A stretch of 11,503 nucleotides of DNA from Thiotrichales bacterium (GTDB taxonomy: Bacteria; Pseudomonadota; Gammaproteobacteria; UWMA-0217), in the NCBI GenBank assembly GCA_024763135.1, contig JANTGD010000077.1:1-11503 (forward strand), given 5' to 3'. Shown here piece by piece: positions 1 through 6,972 of this stretch; the first letter of the stretch is position 1; the number at the start of each line of letters is the position of its first letter. The position numbers were made by a program, and so were the translations under genes. The notes below the pieces were generated by a model. That model was given only the letters and a program-made list of their open reading frames with translations, was not told where the DNA came from and searched no databases.

Positions 1-91
1 CATCACCAATAAGGTGACCACGAGTTTTTCCGATTCACCATGCACACCAATATCTTACGCGTCTTTTTTGCGCCCAACTGAGGTTTTTAGG
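1..91 (-). mobile_element. Partial MITE-like palindromic element (copy A)
   Basis: This is the terminal part of a short non-coding mobile element, cut by the window edge. It ends at position 91 with the 18-bp terminus CCAACTGAGGTTTTTAGG (74-91). The reverse complement of 1-91 aligns without gaps to 8556-8646 with two mismatches (89 of 91 identical), so it is the same element as the complete copy at 8556-8718, in opposite orientation. The bases just outside (92-96, TTAAA) would be one half of a target-site duplication; the other half lies off the window. It contains no ORF of its own. Confidence 0.85.
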
Positions 92-125
92 TTAAAGAGA
101 GCGTTATTAGAACGCAGATAAAAAT

Positions 126-425
126 CTACCGCCAATACCCCTTGCTGGCGAGCAGGCGCAGGACTTGTTGCTCGCGTTCGCTCAGGGGTTAGAGGCGGGG
201 CGGGGAAACAGTGGCAGTTGCCGTTGTGGTAGTTGTTTCTTCCGAACGGAGCGAGCCAGAGAGGAGTTGATCAACGAACGCTAGGCTGTCCAGCCGCTTT
301 CGCTCGTGTCTTAGCAGCGCCAGCATGGGTTCACCTTTATCGGCGCACAGCCGGACGTAGTTTTCCGGCTCGCTTTCCGGCTCGCTGTAGCCGTCAATAT
401 CGTGTTGTCGGTGTACTAGGAACAT
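126..425 (-). pseudogene. Remnant of a LuxR-type (MalT/LAL-like) transcriptional regulator, C-terminal piece
   Basis: Reading the minus strand from 425, a 78-codon frame ends at a TAA (189-191). The same frame continues directly with PLSEREQQVLRLLASKG (188-138), which is the start of a LuxR-type helix-turn-helix domain, and stops at TAG (126-128). Upstream of the internal stop, the stretches ENYVRL, ADKGEPMLALL and FVDQLL match the segment that usually precedes the HTH in large MalT/LAL regulators (YVRLF-DEGEPM-LL, then Y-RLL). The second half of the HTH, including the DNA recognition helix, is absent, and so is the whole N-terminal ATPase and repeat region. The piece is therefore truncated at both ends and interrupted by a nonsense codon. 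Its ATG overlaps the last codons of the amylosucrase gene by 10 nt, and true homology probably starts only around 385. Whether this regulator once controlled the sucrose genes cannot be told. Confidence 0.65.
362..385. repeat. Tandem 12-bp direct repeat, two copies
   Basis: TTTCCGGCTCGC occurs twice back to back (362-373 and 374-385) without mismatch. On the minus strand it lies inside the LuxR-type remnant and produces the doubled peptide SEPESEPE just before the conserved NYVRL stretch. Typical relatives have a single short acidic segment here, so this looks like a recent slippage duplication in a decaying gene. Confidence 0.8.
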
Positions 426-2377
426 GATCGGTCGCTCAGCCAGTAGAAGCGCTGAGGTGGAATCACCAGTTGGTCCTTGAAGAGCCGGGGTGATTCCCCG
501 GAATAAAGATCCCTCAGCTGAGCGTAATTGAAAGAGGCGCGGGGACCCAGGTCGCTCAGGGTCAATGACTGCGGCGAGCTATCGAAGTTGTTAACCACCA
601 GCACTTTGTCATTGATGATGAAGGGATTGTTGCGCATAAAGGTGAACAGGTGCGGGTTGCCGGTATCGAGTAACTCACGGTTGTTGTAATCGGCAAATGC
701 TGGGAGGGTCTTGCGGATTGCGATCATCTTCTGGAGTCCGTTGAAGATCTGCTGGATCGTATTGTGGCTATAGCGCAATTCAGTCATCTCCCAGTCGATG
801 CGTGGGCGGTGAATCCAGCGATTGTCGTTGGCCTTGGAGGTATCGTTGGTGTAATCATAATTATTGATGGTGCCCAATTCATCGCCGTAGTAGAGCAGCG
901 GGATACCACCGAAAGACATAGTCAGACTATGCAGCAGTAGAATGAGATTGACGCTGCGCTGGATAGCGTCCGGATCGTCAGTCTCCAGAGCAGCCTCCAG
1001 TCCGACCAGTGAGGCCAGCGAGCCAGAAATGCGGGTATCACCGGTCTTGTCATTGACGCCAAAGGGTTGGCCGCGGGCCGGCGAATCAGCGTACGCGCCG
1101 GTGTACCAATCCACCAGAAAACGGCGGTGTGGTTGGGGATCATAGCCGGCTTGCACAATATCGGTATCGTCAAAGCCCAGGCCGATGTCGTCATGGCAGC
1201 GTACATAATTGAGCCAGGTGGCGCGATTCAGCTTGTTGGGCAAGCTGCGAATTCCCTGATTCAGCAGCCGCGCGTTCTTGGTTGCCACTGCATCCCACAT
1301 GAGAGCCATGAAGGTCGCGTTGTAGGCAATCTCGCACTCCTTGGCGATGACCGCGTCCTCGCCAAAGTATTTGATGATCTCAACCGGTGCGACAATCGCC
1401 TCTGCAATGAATAACACTCCGGGCGCCGTGACTTGGCAGCAGTCCTTCATCAGCTGGAGGATCAGGTGTGCTTCGCGCTCGTTCTGGCAAGTGGTGCCGA
1501 TCTTTTTCCATAAAAAGGCCACCGCATCCAGGCGGATAATGTCCGCTCCCTGATTAGCCCAGAATAGAATGATATCCAACATTTCGATAAATACTGCGGG
1601 ATTATTGTAGTTGAGGTCCCACTGATAATTGTTGAATACCGTCATCACCCACTTGCCCATGGTCTCGTCATAGGTGAAGTTGCCCGGGGCGGTCTCGGGA
1701 AAAATTTCCGGCATGGTTTCTTCGAACATGTCCGGAACATCGCGGTTATTGAAAATGTAATAGTAGTCCTGATAATTCTGTTCGCCTGACCGTGCCAGGC
1801 GCGCCCATTCGTGTTCGTCCGAGGTGTGGTTGACGACCACATCCAGGGTCAGCAGTATTTTGCGCTTGCGTAGTTCTCTGGCCAGATTGCGCAGGTCCTC
1901 CAGGGTGCCGGCGCGCTTGTCTACGTTACGGAAGTCACTGACCGCATAGCCACCGTCAGAGGCACCTTCAGGGCACCTGAGAATTGGCATCACATGGACC
2001 AAATTGATACCCAGTTCCTGAAAGTAACTGGCCCTGGAGAGAATGCCATTGATGTCTCCAGCAAAACCATCGGTATAGAGCGCCATACCGACCCATTCCT
2101 GGCTGAGGAACCAATTGTGGTTCTGCTCTCGGGCGATATCCACGTCTCTCAGGGTAGCGCTGCGATGAATGTATTGGCCGGCCATTACCTCAACCAGTCG
2201 TACCATCTGTTGCTTGAAGTCATCTCGATCGCCGTACAGTTGATGAAACAGGGTATGGATGGCGTAGAAGTTAGCCCCCAGGCGTGTGTAGAAATGACGC
2301 AGATCGCGTCTGCGGATCTCGGGTTCGAGCTGATCCAGGATGTGATTCAGTAAGGAATGGGAAACCTGTTCGTACAT
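416..2377 (-). CDS. ams: Amylosucrase (GH13 family, subfamily 4 type)
   Basis: The 653-residue protein matches the usual length of amylosucrases. These enzymes transfer the glucosyl unit of sucrose onto an alpha-1,4-glucan and release fructose. All four GH13 regions are visible: region I DVVVNHTSDEH (179-189), region II IRLDAVAF with the expected nucleophile D284, region III FIAEAIV with the acid/base E326, and region IV VRCHDDIG with H395 and D396. SDGGYAVS (D141) and DNRWIHRP (R520) correspond to the residues that close the sucrose pocket in this subfamily. The N-terminal helical region (about 1-90) and the C-terminal beta domain (about 560-650) are present, and there is no signal peptide, so it is cytoplasmic. 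It is the last gene of the minus-strand operon, its ATG lying 7 nt after the fructokinase stop. The fructose it releases can be used by that kinase. A sucrose hydrolase of the same subfamily is the main alternative. Confidence 0.9.
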   Translation of the reverse strand: MYEQVSHSLLNHILDQLEPEIRRRDLRHFYTRLGANFYAIHTLFHQLYGDRDDFKQQMVRLVEVMAGQYIHRSATLRDVDIAREQNHNWFLSQEWVGMALYTDGFAGDINGILSRASYFQELGINLVHVMPILRCPEGASDGGYAVSDFRNVDKRAGTLEDLRNLARELRKRKILLTLDVVVNHTSDEHEWARLARSGEQNYQDYYYIFNNRDVPDMFEETMPEIFPETAPGNFTYDETMGKWVMTVFNNYQWDLNYNNPAVFIEMLDIILFWANQGADIIRLDAVAFLWKKIGTTCQNEREAHLILQLMKDCCQVTAPGVLFIAEAIVAPVEIIKYFGEDAVIAKECEIAYNATFMALMWDAVATKNARLLNQGIRSLPNKLNRATWLNYVRCHDDIGLGFDDTDIVQAGYDPQPHRRFLVDWYTGAYADSPARGQPFGVNDKTGDTRISGSLASLVGLEAALETDDPDAIQRSVNLILLLHSLTMSFGGIPLLYYGDELGTINNYDYTNDTSKANDNRWIHRPRIDWEMTELRYSHNTIQQIFNGLQKMIAIRKTLPAFADYNNRELLDTGNPHLFTFMRNNPFIINDKVLVVNNFDSSPQSLTLSDLGPRASFNYAQLRDLYSGESPRLFKDQLVIPPQRFYWLSDRSCS

Positions 2378-2384
2378 GGCTGTC

Positions 2385-3257
2385 TTATTGTTTTAGATTC
2401 CAGTCTGTGATGAAGGGCTGATAAAAACCAGCATCCGATACGGTGGCGCCACGTTGTCCGACCAGGCTGGAGGCGAAGGCTTGGGACCGCTGTAGCGTGA
2501 TGTCCAGCGGCCAGCCTCTCATCAGCCCAAGGATGATCACGGAGGCAAAGGCGTCACCAGCCCCAACCGTATCGACCACGTGGAGCCCTGCCTGGGGTTT
2601 TACCGTGTAATGCTCGCCGTTTTTGGTCAGTAGCTCCGCACCTTCGGCACCATGAGTCAACACCAGCCCCTGCAGGTCGTGATCGTAAAGAAAGCCTGTC
2701 GCGCCTTGTGCCGAAGGATAGAGCAGGTTCAGCTCGTCGCGATTGAGTTTGGCCCAATGGGCCTGGCGTACCATCGCCAGTACGTGTTCTTTCTGCCACC
2801 AGGGTGGGCGCAAATTGACATCGACGAAGAGTATCTTCGGACCGAGCTCCGTAAGTGATGCAGCAGATTGCCGGGAGGTGGCGTCGCGCAGTGCCAGGGT
2901 GCCATGATAAAGCAACTCACATTCGACAGGCGTGTGCGCCGGTTCCACAATGGCGTCGTAGGCGCAGGGGTGGACGATGTCATAATTGGGTTCGCCGTTC
3001 TTTAAGCTGACCGAGACATGCCCCGTCAGGCGTCGCGTATCGGTCTGCAGACCGGCCGTCGCCATGCCCCAGTCTTGCATGGCGCGAATCACCTGCTCAC
3101 CCTCTGGATCTTGACCTACGCGGCTGATGAAATAGGGGTGCTGGCCGAAAGCCTGCAGGTGCCAGGCGACGTTGAAAGGTGCGCCGCCAAGTATTTGCTT
3201 GCCATCCGGGAACTGGTCGAAGAGCACCTCACCAAAGACACATAATTTGCCGTTCAT
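2385..3257 (-). CDS. fruK: Fructokinase, PfkB/ribokinase family
   Basis: The 290-residue cytoplasmic sugar kinase phosphorylates fructose with ATP, presumably to fructose 6-phosphate, the acceptor of sucrose-phosphate synthase. The two PfkB signatures are present: the sugar-binding glycine motif GGAPFN at 24-29 followed by VAWHLQAFG, and the anion-hole and catalytic motif DTVGAGDAF at 229-237 with catalytic base D235. FVDVNLRPPWW (144-154) and KLNRDEL (170-176) are typical of fructokinases in this family. The ATG at 3255-3257 is preceded by AAGGGG about 10 nt upstream. It lies between sucrose-phosphate synthase and amylosucrase on the same strand. This agrees with the sps-fruK-ams order known from methanotroph sucrose clusters and suggests it recycles fructose released by amylosucrase or the neighbouring glycosidase. 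The sugar specificity is inferred from family and context. Confidence 0.9.
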   Translation of the reverse strand: MNGKLCVFGEVLFDQFPDGKQILGGAPFNVAWHLQAFGQHPYFISRVGQDPEGEQVIRAMQDWGMATAGLQTDTRRLTGHVSVSLKNGEPNYDIVHPCAYDAIVEPAHTPVECELLYHGTLALRDATSRQSAASLTELGPKILFVDVNLRPPWWQKEHVLAMVRQAHWAKLNRDELNLLYPSAQGATGFLYDHDLQGLVLTHGAEGAELLTKNGEHYTVKPQAGLHVVDTVGAGDAFASVIILGLMRGWPLDITLQRSQAFASSLVGQRGATVSDAGFYQPFITDWNLKQ

Positions 3258-3478
3258 GTGCTCGCGCCCCTTGGCTCAGAGGTCGTTCTGTGCAGAGCCT
3301 GTAGTGGGGCGGGGGCGAGACGCTGCTGGTCGCCGAGGCTTGTGGTGTGTCTTAGATGTACCGATGAGCATAACCTTGTAGCGACAAGTCGCTCAGGCGA
3401 ATGCAGGAGGTCGGATTGGGTAATGCCGGTGTTCTGGGGTCGATCACGTTCCGGATCGCGATGTGGATGCTCGGTCAT
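3254..3478 (-). CDS. Questionable 74-codon ORF bridging the synthase and fructokinase genes
   Basis: An ATG frame starts inside the stop of sucrose-phosphate synthase (ATGA at 3475-3478) and ends with a TGA that overlaps the fructokinase start (ATGA at 3254-3257). It thus fills the 218-bp gap exactly, with 4-nt overlaps at both ends. The predicted peptide is rich in H, R, P, T and S, has no recognisable domain or membrane segment, and has no Shine-Dalgarno sequence before its ATG. The overlaps could carry translating ribosomes from one gene to the next, or could be chance. I do not recognise the peptide and consider a real protein unlikely. Confidence 0.2.
   Translation of the reverse strand: MTEHPHRDPERDRPQNTGITQSDLLHSPERLVATRLCSSVHLRHTTSLGDQQRLAPAPLQALHRTTSEPRGAST
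3380..3393. repeat. Compact inverted repeat in the synthase-fructokinase gap
   Basis: AGCGAC (3380-3385) and its reverse complement GTCGCT (3388-3393) are separated by two bases. In the minus-strand transcript this would form a short hairpin about 120 nt before the fructokinase start. No T-run follows, so it is not a canonical terminator. It may be a processing or stability element, or part of a dispersed repeat. Confidence 0.4.
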
Positions 3479-5622
3479 GAGGTTGTCGGTACTTGGCAGG
3501 TTTTGAAAAAATCATAGTGCTCGATGGCTTCGAGGATGCCAAAGGCATTTGGCTGGTCGGCAAAGAAGATTGTCTCCTGGTCATTCAGCTGTGACAGTTC
3601 TTCGTGGTGGCGGTTGCCCACCACCACCGCCAGGGTGTTACCGCGCAGCATGTCCTCATCCGTCCCCGAGCCGCCGGCCACCAGCATATGCTCCAGTGGG
3701 ATATCGAGTCGCTGAGATATATAGCGCAAGGCCTGGCCCTTGGAGGCACGCGACGGCACGATGTCGAGGAATTGGCCGAAGGAGCAGAACACATTGGCGG
3801 TCAATTCTTCCTGCCGGATCAAGGCAATAATATCATCTACCGGGGGAGCCTTTTTCAGGTCAAAGTAGTAAGACAGCTTGAACCTTGTTTGCTCGGTCTT
3901 TGGCTGCAATTGCAGGCCATCGACGCTACTAAGCACTTTCCTGATACGCTGTGGGTTCCAGTTGTGATCAATATGCTCGCTCCACCAGTCGTCTTGATTG
4001 AGTGCTGTTCCATAGTGGATGCGGGTACCCAAACTACTGATCAGGACGTCCGGTGTGGGAATTCCCTGCTTCTTCATCAGTGCCAGTGCGGAGTCGATAC
4101 GGCGACCAGTAGCAATGCCGAAAGTCACGCATTTGCGATTTTCTCGAATCGTTTTCGCAAACTGCTGCAAGGCCTTGGCGTTGCCCATCAGCGACTGGTC
4201 CAGATCGGTGAAAATGGCGCGGTCACGATAACGCGACGCCCTAGTCGGGGGTTTTCTGGGTATGGGTTGATGTTTGTCCGGTAATTGTTTCAGCCTCGCT
4301 AGGTAGGTGTTGGCATGAGCTTGCCAGGAGTAATGCTGTCTGACGCCCTCGATACCTTGATGTGCGGCTCGTTTCCAGAGTGTATGATCCTGCAGCAGTT
4401 GCAGGAGAGCATGGGCGATGGCTGTCTTATCCAATGGATCCACCAGCAGACCATTCTGGCAGTTGGCGATAATATCCACCGGCCCGCCGTTTTCGGTTGC
4501 CACCACTGGGAGCCCGCTGGCGGCAGCCTCCAACAGGGTCAGACCGAAGGGTTCAGTCAGTGCCGGATTGATGAAAACACCCTCTAAGGTTGCGGTCAGT
4601 CGGTAGATGGCTGGTACGTCTTCGGCGCGGTGGTGCTTAGGAAGGGCGACTCGTCCATAGAGATCATAGCTATCGATGAGCAGGAGGATATTGGTTAGCA
4701 CCGCTTGGGCACCACTGTCCATGTCCCGAATGTCATCGCGATTGCCAGCAACAATCAGCAGATTGGCCGCGGCCTGCAGTGCGGGTGATTCTCCAAAAGT
4801 CTCAAGTAATATAGGAATGTTCTTGCGTTCGTCTGGTCGGGACAGTGCAAGGATCAGCGGTTTGCCCGGAGCACGGAGAAAACGCTCCAGTTGAGTAGTG
4901 AAACCGATCTGCTCACCCGTCTGCGGTGGGTGAAACTTGGTCAGATCGGTTCCCGGAGGAATCACGACCATGCGTGCTGGATCATAATAGTCGTACAGGT
5001 CGTACTGTTCCTCGATTTCATTGTGGGTACTGGTAATGACGAGGTCTGCGTTGGCCAACACCTCCTCCTCTGCATCGATGCGTCGGTCTATGTTGTAGAG
5101 TGTTTCGATCTCGCTCTTCGATAGGCCCTTGGCCAACAGCCGTTCGCGTTTGTCGCGGCCCAATGAGTGGCCGGTATGGACAAGCGGAATGCCCAGCAAA
5201 TTGGAAAGGCGCACGCCGACATAGCCCGAATCGGCATAGTGACTGTGCACCACGTCAGGCAAGCGTGGTTGGTCGTTGACGTAGTTGAGCAGGTTGTCCA
5301 TGAAGCTGTCGAGGTGATCCCATAATTGCTCCTTGGGGAGGTACTCCTCAGGCCCCGCCTCGATGCGCACAATATGCGCCCGGTCGGATAGGGGTTCGAG
5401 GGGCACGGCATAGTCATCGCTGACCGTGGGATCGATGATGCGGCGGGTGATCAGGTCTACGCGCGCGACACCCTCGTGGTCGGCCAAGGCACGCGCCAAA
5501 TCAATCACGTATTTGGTCTGCCCACCGGTATCGGCATCACGACCCAGCTCCAGGTCGCGACCACGCACCAGGCCATGGATGCTGATAAGGAGTAAATATT
5601 TTCCCTCTTTGTGTTTGCTCAT
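3475..5622 (-). CDS. sps: Sucrose-phosphate synthase (GT4) with C-terminal sucrose-phosphatase-like HAD domain
   Basis: The enzyme joins UDP-glucose and fructose 6-phosphate to form sucrose 6-phosphate in the cytoplasm. I chose the ATG at 5620-5622 (715 residues), because the longer frame begins with TTG at 5649 without a ribosome binding site. The GT4 part spans about 1-450. It shows the acceptor and nucleotide loop DADTGGQTKYV (29-39), HSHYADSGYVG (126-136), HTGHSLGRDK (149-158), the donor-site motif SRPDERKN (261-268), and EPFGLTLLEA with the E-x7-E pair E357/E365. The HAD-type domain spans about 465-705, with DLD at 473-475, TGRR at 505-508 and K628. Its motif IV reads GGSGTDED (650-657) instead of GDSGND, so the first Asp is lost and phosphatase activity is probably weak or absent. 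A separate intact phosphatase is encoded at 6965-7807. It is the first gene of the minus-strand operon and is divergent from the glycosidase gene. Confidence 0.92.
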   Translation of the reverse strand: MSKHKEGKYLLLISIHGLVRGRDLELGRDADTGGQTKYVIDLARALADHEGVARVDLITRRIIDPTVSDDYAVPLEPLSDRAHIVRIEAGPEEYLPKEQLWDHLDSFMDNLLNYVNDQPRLPDVVHSHYADSGYVGVRLSNLLGIPLVHTGHSLGRDKRERLLAKGLSKSEIETLYNIDRRIDAEEEVLANADLVITSTHNEIEEQYDLYDYYDPARMVVIPPGTDLTKFHPPQTGEQIGFTTQLERFLRAPGKPLILALSRPDERKNIPILLETFGESPALQAAANLLIVAGNRDDIRDMDSGAQAVLTNILLLIDSYDLYGRVALPKHHRAEDVPAIYRLTATLEGVFINPALTEPFGLTLLEAAASGLPVVATENGGPVDIIANCQNGLLVDPLDKTAIAHALLQLLQDHTLWKRAAHQGIEGVRQHYSWQAHANTYLARLKQLPDKHQPIPRKPPTRASRYRDRAIFTDLDQSLMGNAKALQQFAKTIRENRKCVTFGIATGRRIDSALALMKKQGIPTPDVLISSLGTRIHYGTALNQDDWWSEHIDHNWNPQRIRKVLSSVDGLQLQPKTEQTRFKLSYYFDLKKAPPVDDIIALIRQEELTANVFCSFGQFLDIVPSRASKGQALRYISQRLDIPLEHMLVAGGSGTDEDMLRGNTLAVVVGNRHHEELSQLNDQETIFFADQPNAFGILEAIEHYDFFKTCQVPTTS

Positions 5623-5697
5623 GGGGCTACCCGATAGACTACTATTCAATGTGACAATGCATAATCAGACAATTAATTCGTCCGCGAGATCATTAGT
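5623..5697. promoter_or_regulatory. Divergent intergenic region with promoters for both sucrose operons
   Basis: These 75 bp separate the start codons of the leftward synthase operon and the rightward glycosidase-phosphatase pair, so both promoters or their operators must lie here or inside the neighbouring gene starts. The region is markedly more AT-rich than the genes. On the plus strand CATAAT (5660-5665) resembles a -10 box, but no good -35 sits upstream. On the minus strand TTGTCT followed 17 bases later by TTGAAT is a weak sigma70-like pair. An ATGCAT palindrome lies in the middle. None of these boxes is convincing alone. Confidence 0.4.
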
Positions 5698-6972
5698 ATG
5701 AATGATAAAAGGACTGCGCAGGCCCTTTTTGACGAGGGGTATCAGCGTGCCCTGGCACTCCTGCGGGCCTGCAACAGCGAAGACGGCTTCCTCGCCAGCC
5801 CTTCACAGCACGACAACTACCGACGGGTCTGGGCTCGCGATGGCGTGATTCTGGGGCTGGCCGCTCTGATGTCTGGCAATGAAGATCTGGTGAGCGGCCT
5901 GCGCCATACGTTACAGACGTTGGCCCATTATCAAGGGCCGCATGGCGAAATCCCCAGTAATGTGGATACAGTGGCCAAGCGTATCAGTTATGGCGGTACC
6001 ACTGGACGCGTAGATGCCGATCTGTGGTTCATCATCGGTTGCTGCCAGTATTGGCGATACACCGGTGATGATAAATTTCTTAGTGACATGGTACCCGTCA
6101 TGGAGCGTGTGCGCTTTTTGCTTGGCGCCTGGGAATTCAACAATCGGGGCTTGCTGTATGTCCCCCAGACCGGCGACTGGGCGGACGAGTATATCCATCA
6201 CGGCTATGTGTTCTATGACCAGTTGCTCTACTTACAGGCATTAAAAGAGCTTTGCACTGTTCACCGCCACCTTGAGGGTTCGTCCGATCATTTGCTGGAG
6301 GAAAAAACCATGCGTCTCAAGCATCTGATTCGTGATAACTACTGGTTCGATGACGGCGAGGGGCTTCCTGATGATGTCTATCATGAAGTCCTGTACCGCA
6401 AGGGTAGGAAGGCAGCCACACCGCATTGTGCCGGGCATCACTGGATGTCCTTCTTTTCTCCGCAGGGCTATGGCTATCGGTTCGATGCGCTGGCCAATGT
6501 GCTGGTTTCCCTGCTGGCGGTAGCGGACGAAGATCAGCGTGCCCGTGTGGATGCGTTCATCGTCGACGAGCCAGTCGTCCCGGATGATATGGCGTTGCTA
6601 CCTGCTTTTTACCCGGTGATTAAACCCATAGATGCGGATTGGGAAAAATTGCAGATGAGTTTTTCCTACACCTTCAAGAACCAGCCCTACGAATTTCACA
6701 ATGCCGGACTTTGGCCCATGATTACCGGCTTTTACGTAGCCGATCTGGCATTACGCGACAAGCGGGAAGTCGCACAGCGTTATCTGGCGGGTATTCACCG
6801 CGCTAACGCCCTGCCGATGGAGGGTGAGCCATGGAGTTTTCCCGAGTATGTGCATGGGCGAAAATTCACCGCGGGCGGTACACGCAACCAGGGTTGGAGC
6901 GCCGCTGCCGCAGTGATCGGGCATCATGCCCTGGAAGGCACGCCGGTACTGCGAGGAGATGATCGTGACTAA
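5698..6972 (+). CDS. (alpha/alpha)6-barrel glycoside hydrolase, invertase/debranching-enzyme type
   Basis: The 424-residue protein has the pattern of six-hairpin glycosidases, best compared with GH100 alkaline/neutral invertases and the amylo-alpha-1,6-glucosidase (GH133-like) domain. Visible blocks are VWARDG (44-49), GRVDADLWF (103-111), GDWADEY followed by HHGYVFYDQLLYLQAL (159-182), NAGLWPMITGF (335-345) and FPEYVHG followed by GGTRNQGWSAAA (381-404). Conserved acids D162 or D159 (GDWAD) and E383 (FPEY) are the likely catalytic pair by analogy with GH100. There is no signal peptide, so it acts in the cytoplasm. By context it would split intracellular sucrose to glucose and fructose, or trim the glucan made by amylosucrase; I favour sucrose hydrolysis but cannot decide. 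Its stop overlaps the start of the phosphatase gene, and it is transcribed divergently from the synthase. The ribosome binding site is weak (GAGA about 10 nt before the ATG). Confidence 0.8.
   Translation: MNDKRTAQALFDEGYQRALALLRACNSEDGFLASPSQHDNYRRVWARDGVILGLAALMSGNEDLVSGLRHTLQTLAHYQGPHGEIPSNVDTVAKRISYGGTTGRVDADLWFIIGCCQYWRYTGDDKFLSDMVPVMERVRFLLGAWEFNNRGLLYVPQTGDWADEYIHHGYVFYDQLLYLQALKELCTVHRHLEGSSDHLLEEKTMRLKHLIRDNYWFDDGEGLPDDVYHEVLYRKGRKAATPHCAGHHWMSFFSPQGYGYRFDALANVLVSLLAVADEDQRARVDAFIVDEPVVPDDMALLPAFYPVIKPIDADWEKLQMSFSYTFKNQPYEFHNAGLWPMITGFYVADLALRDKREVAQRYLAGIHRANALPMEGEPWSFPEYVHGRKFTAGGTRNQGWSAAAAVIGHHALEGTPVLRGDDRD
6953..6958 (+). promoter_or_regulatory. Ribosome binding site that decides the phosphatase start
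   Basis: GAGGAG ends directly before an in-frame ATG at 6959, which leaves no spacer for that codon. The GTG at 6965-6967 has a 6-nt spacer. The GTG is therefore the likely start, and the site lies inside the last codons of the upstream glycosidase, consistent with translational coupling. Confidence 0.6.

Noticed and set aside
3604..4284. 226-codon plus-strand ORF opposite the synthase gene
   Set aside because: It is a shadow of the strongly supported synthase on the minus strand and its translation has no family resemblance.
5623..5649. Nine-residue N-terminal extension of sucrose-phosphate synthase beginning at a TTG
   Set aside because: No ribosome binding site precedes the TTG. The ATG at 5620-5622 is followed directly by the conserved N-terminal strand of the GT4 fold.
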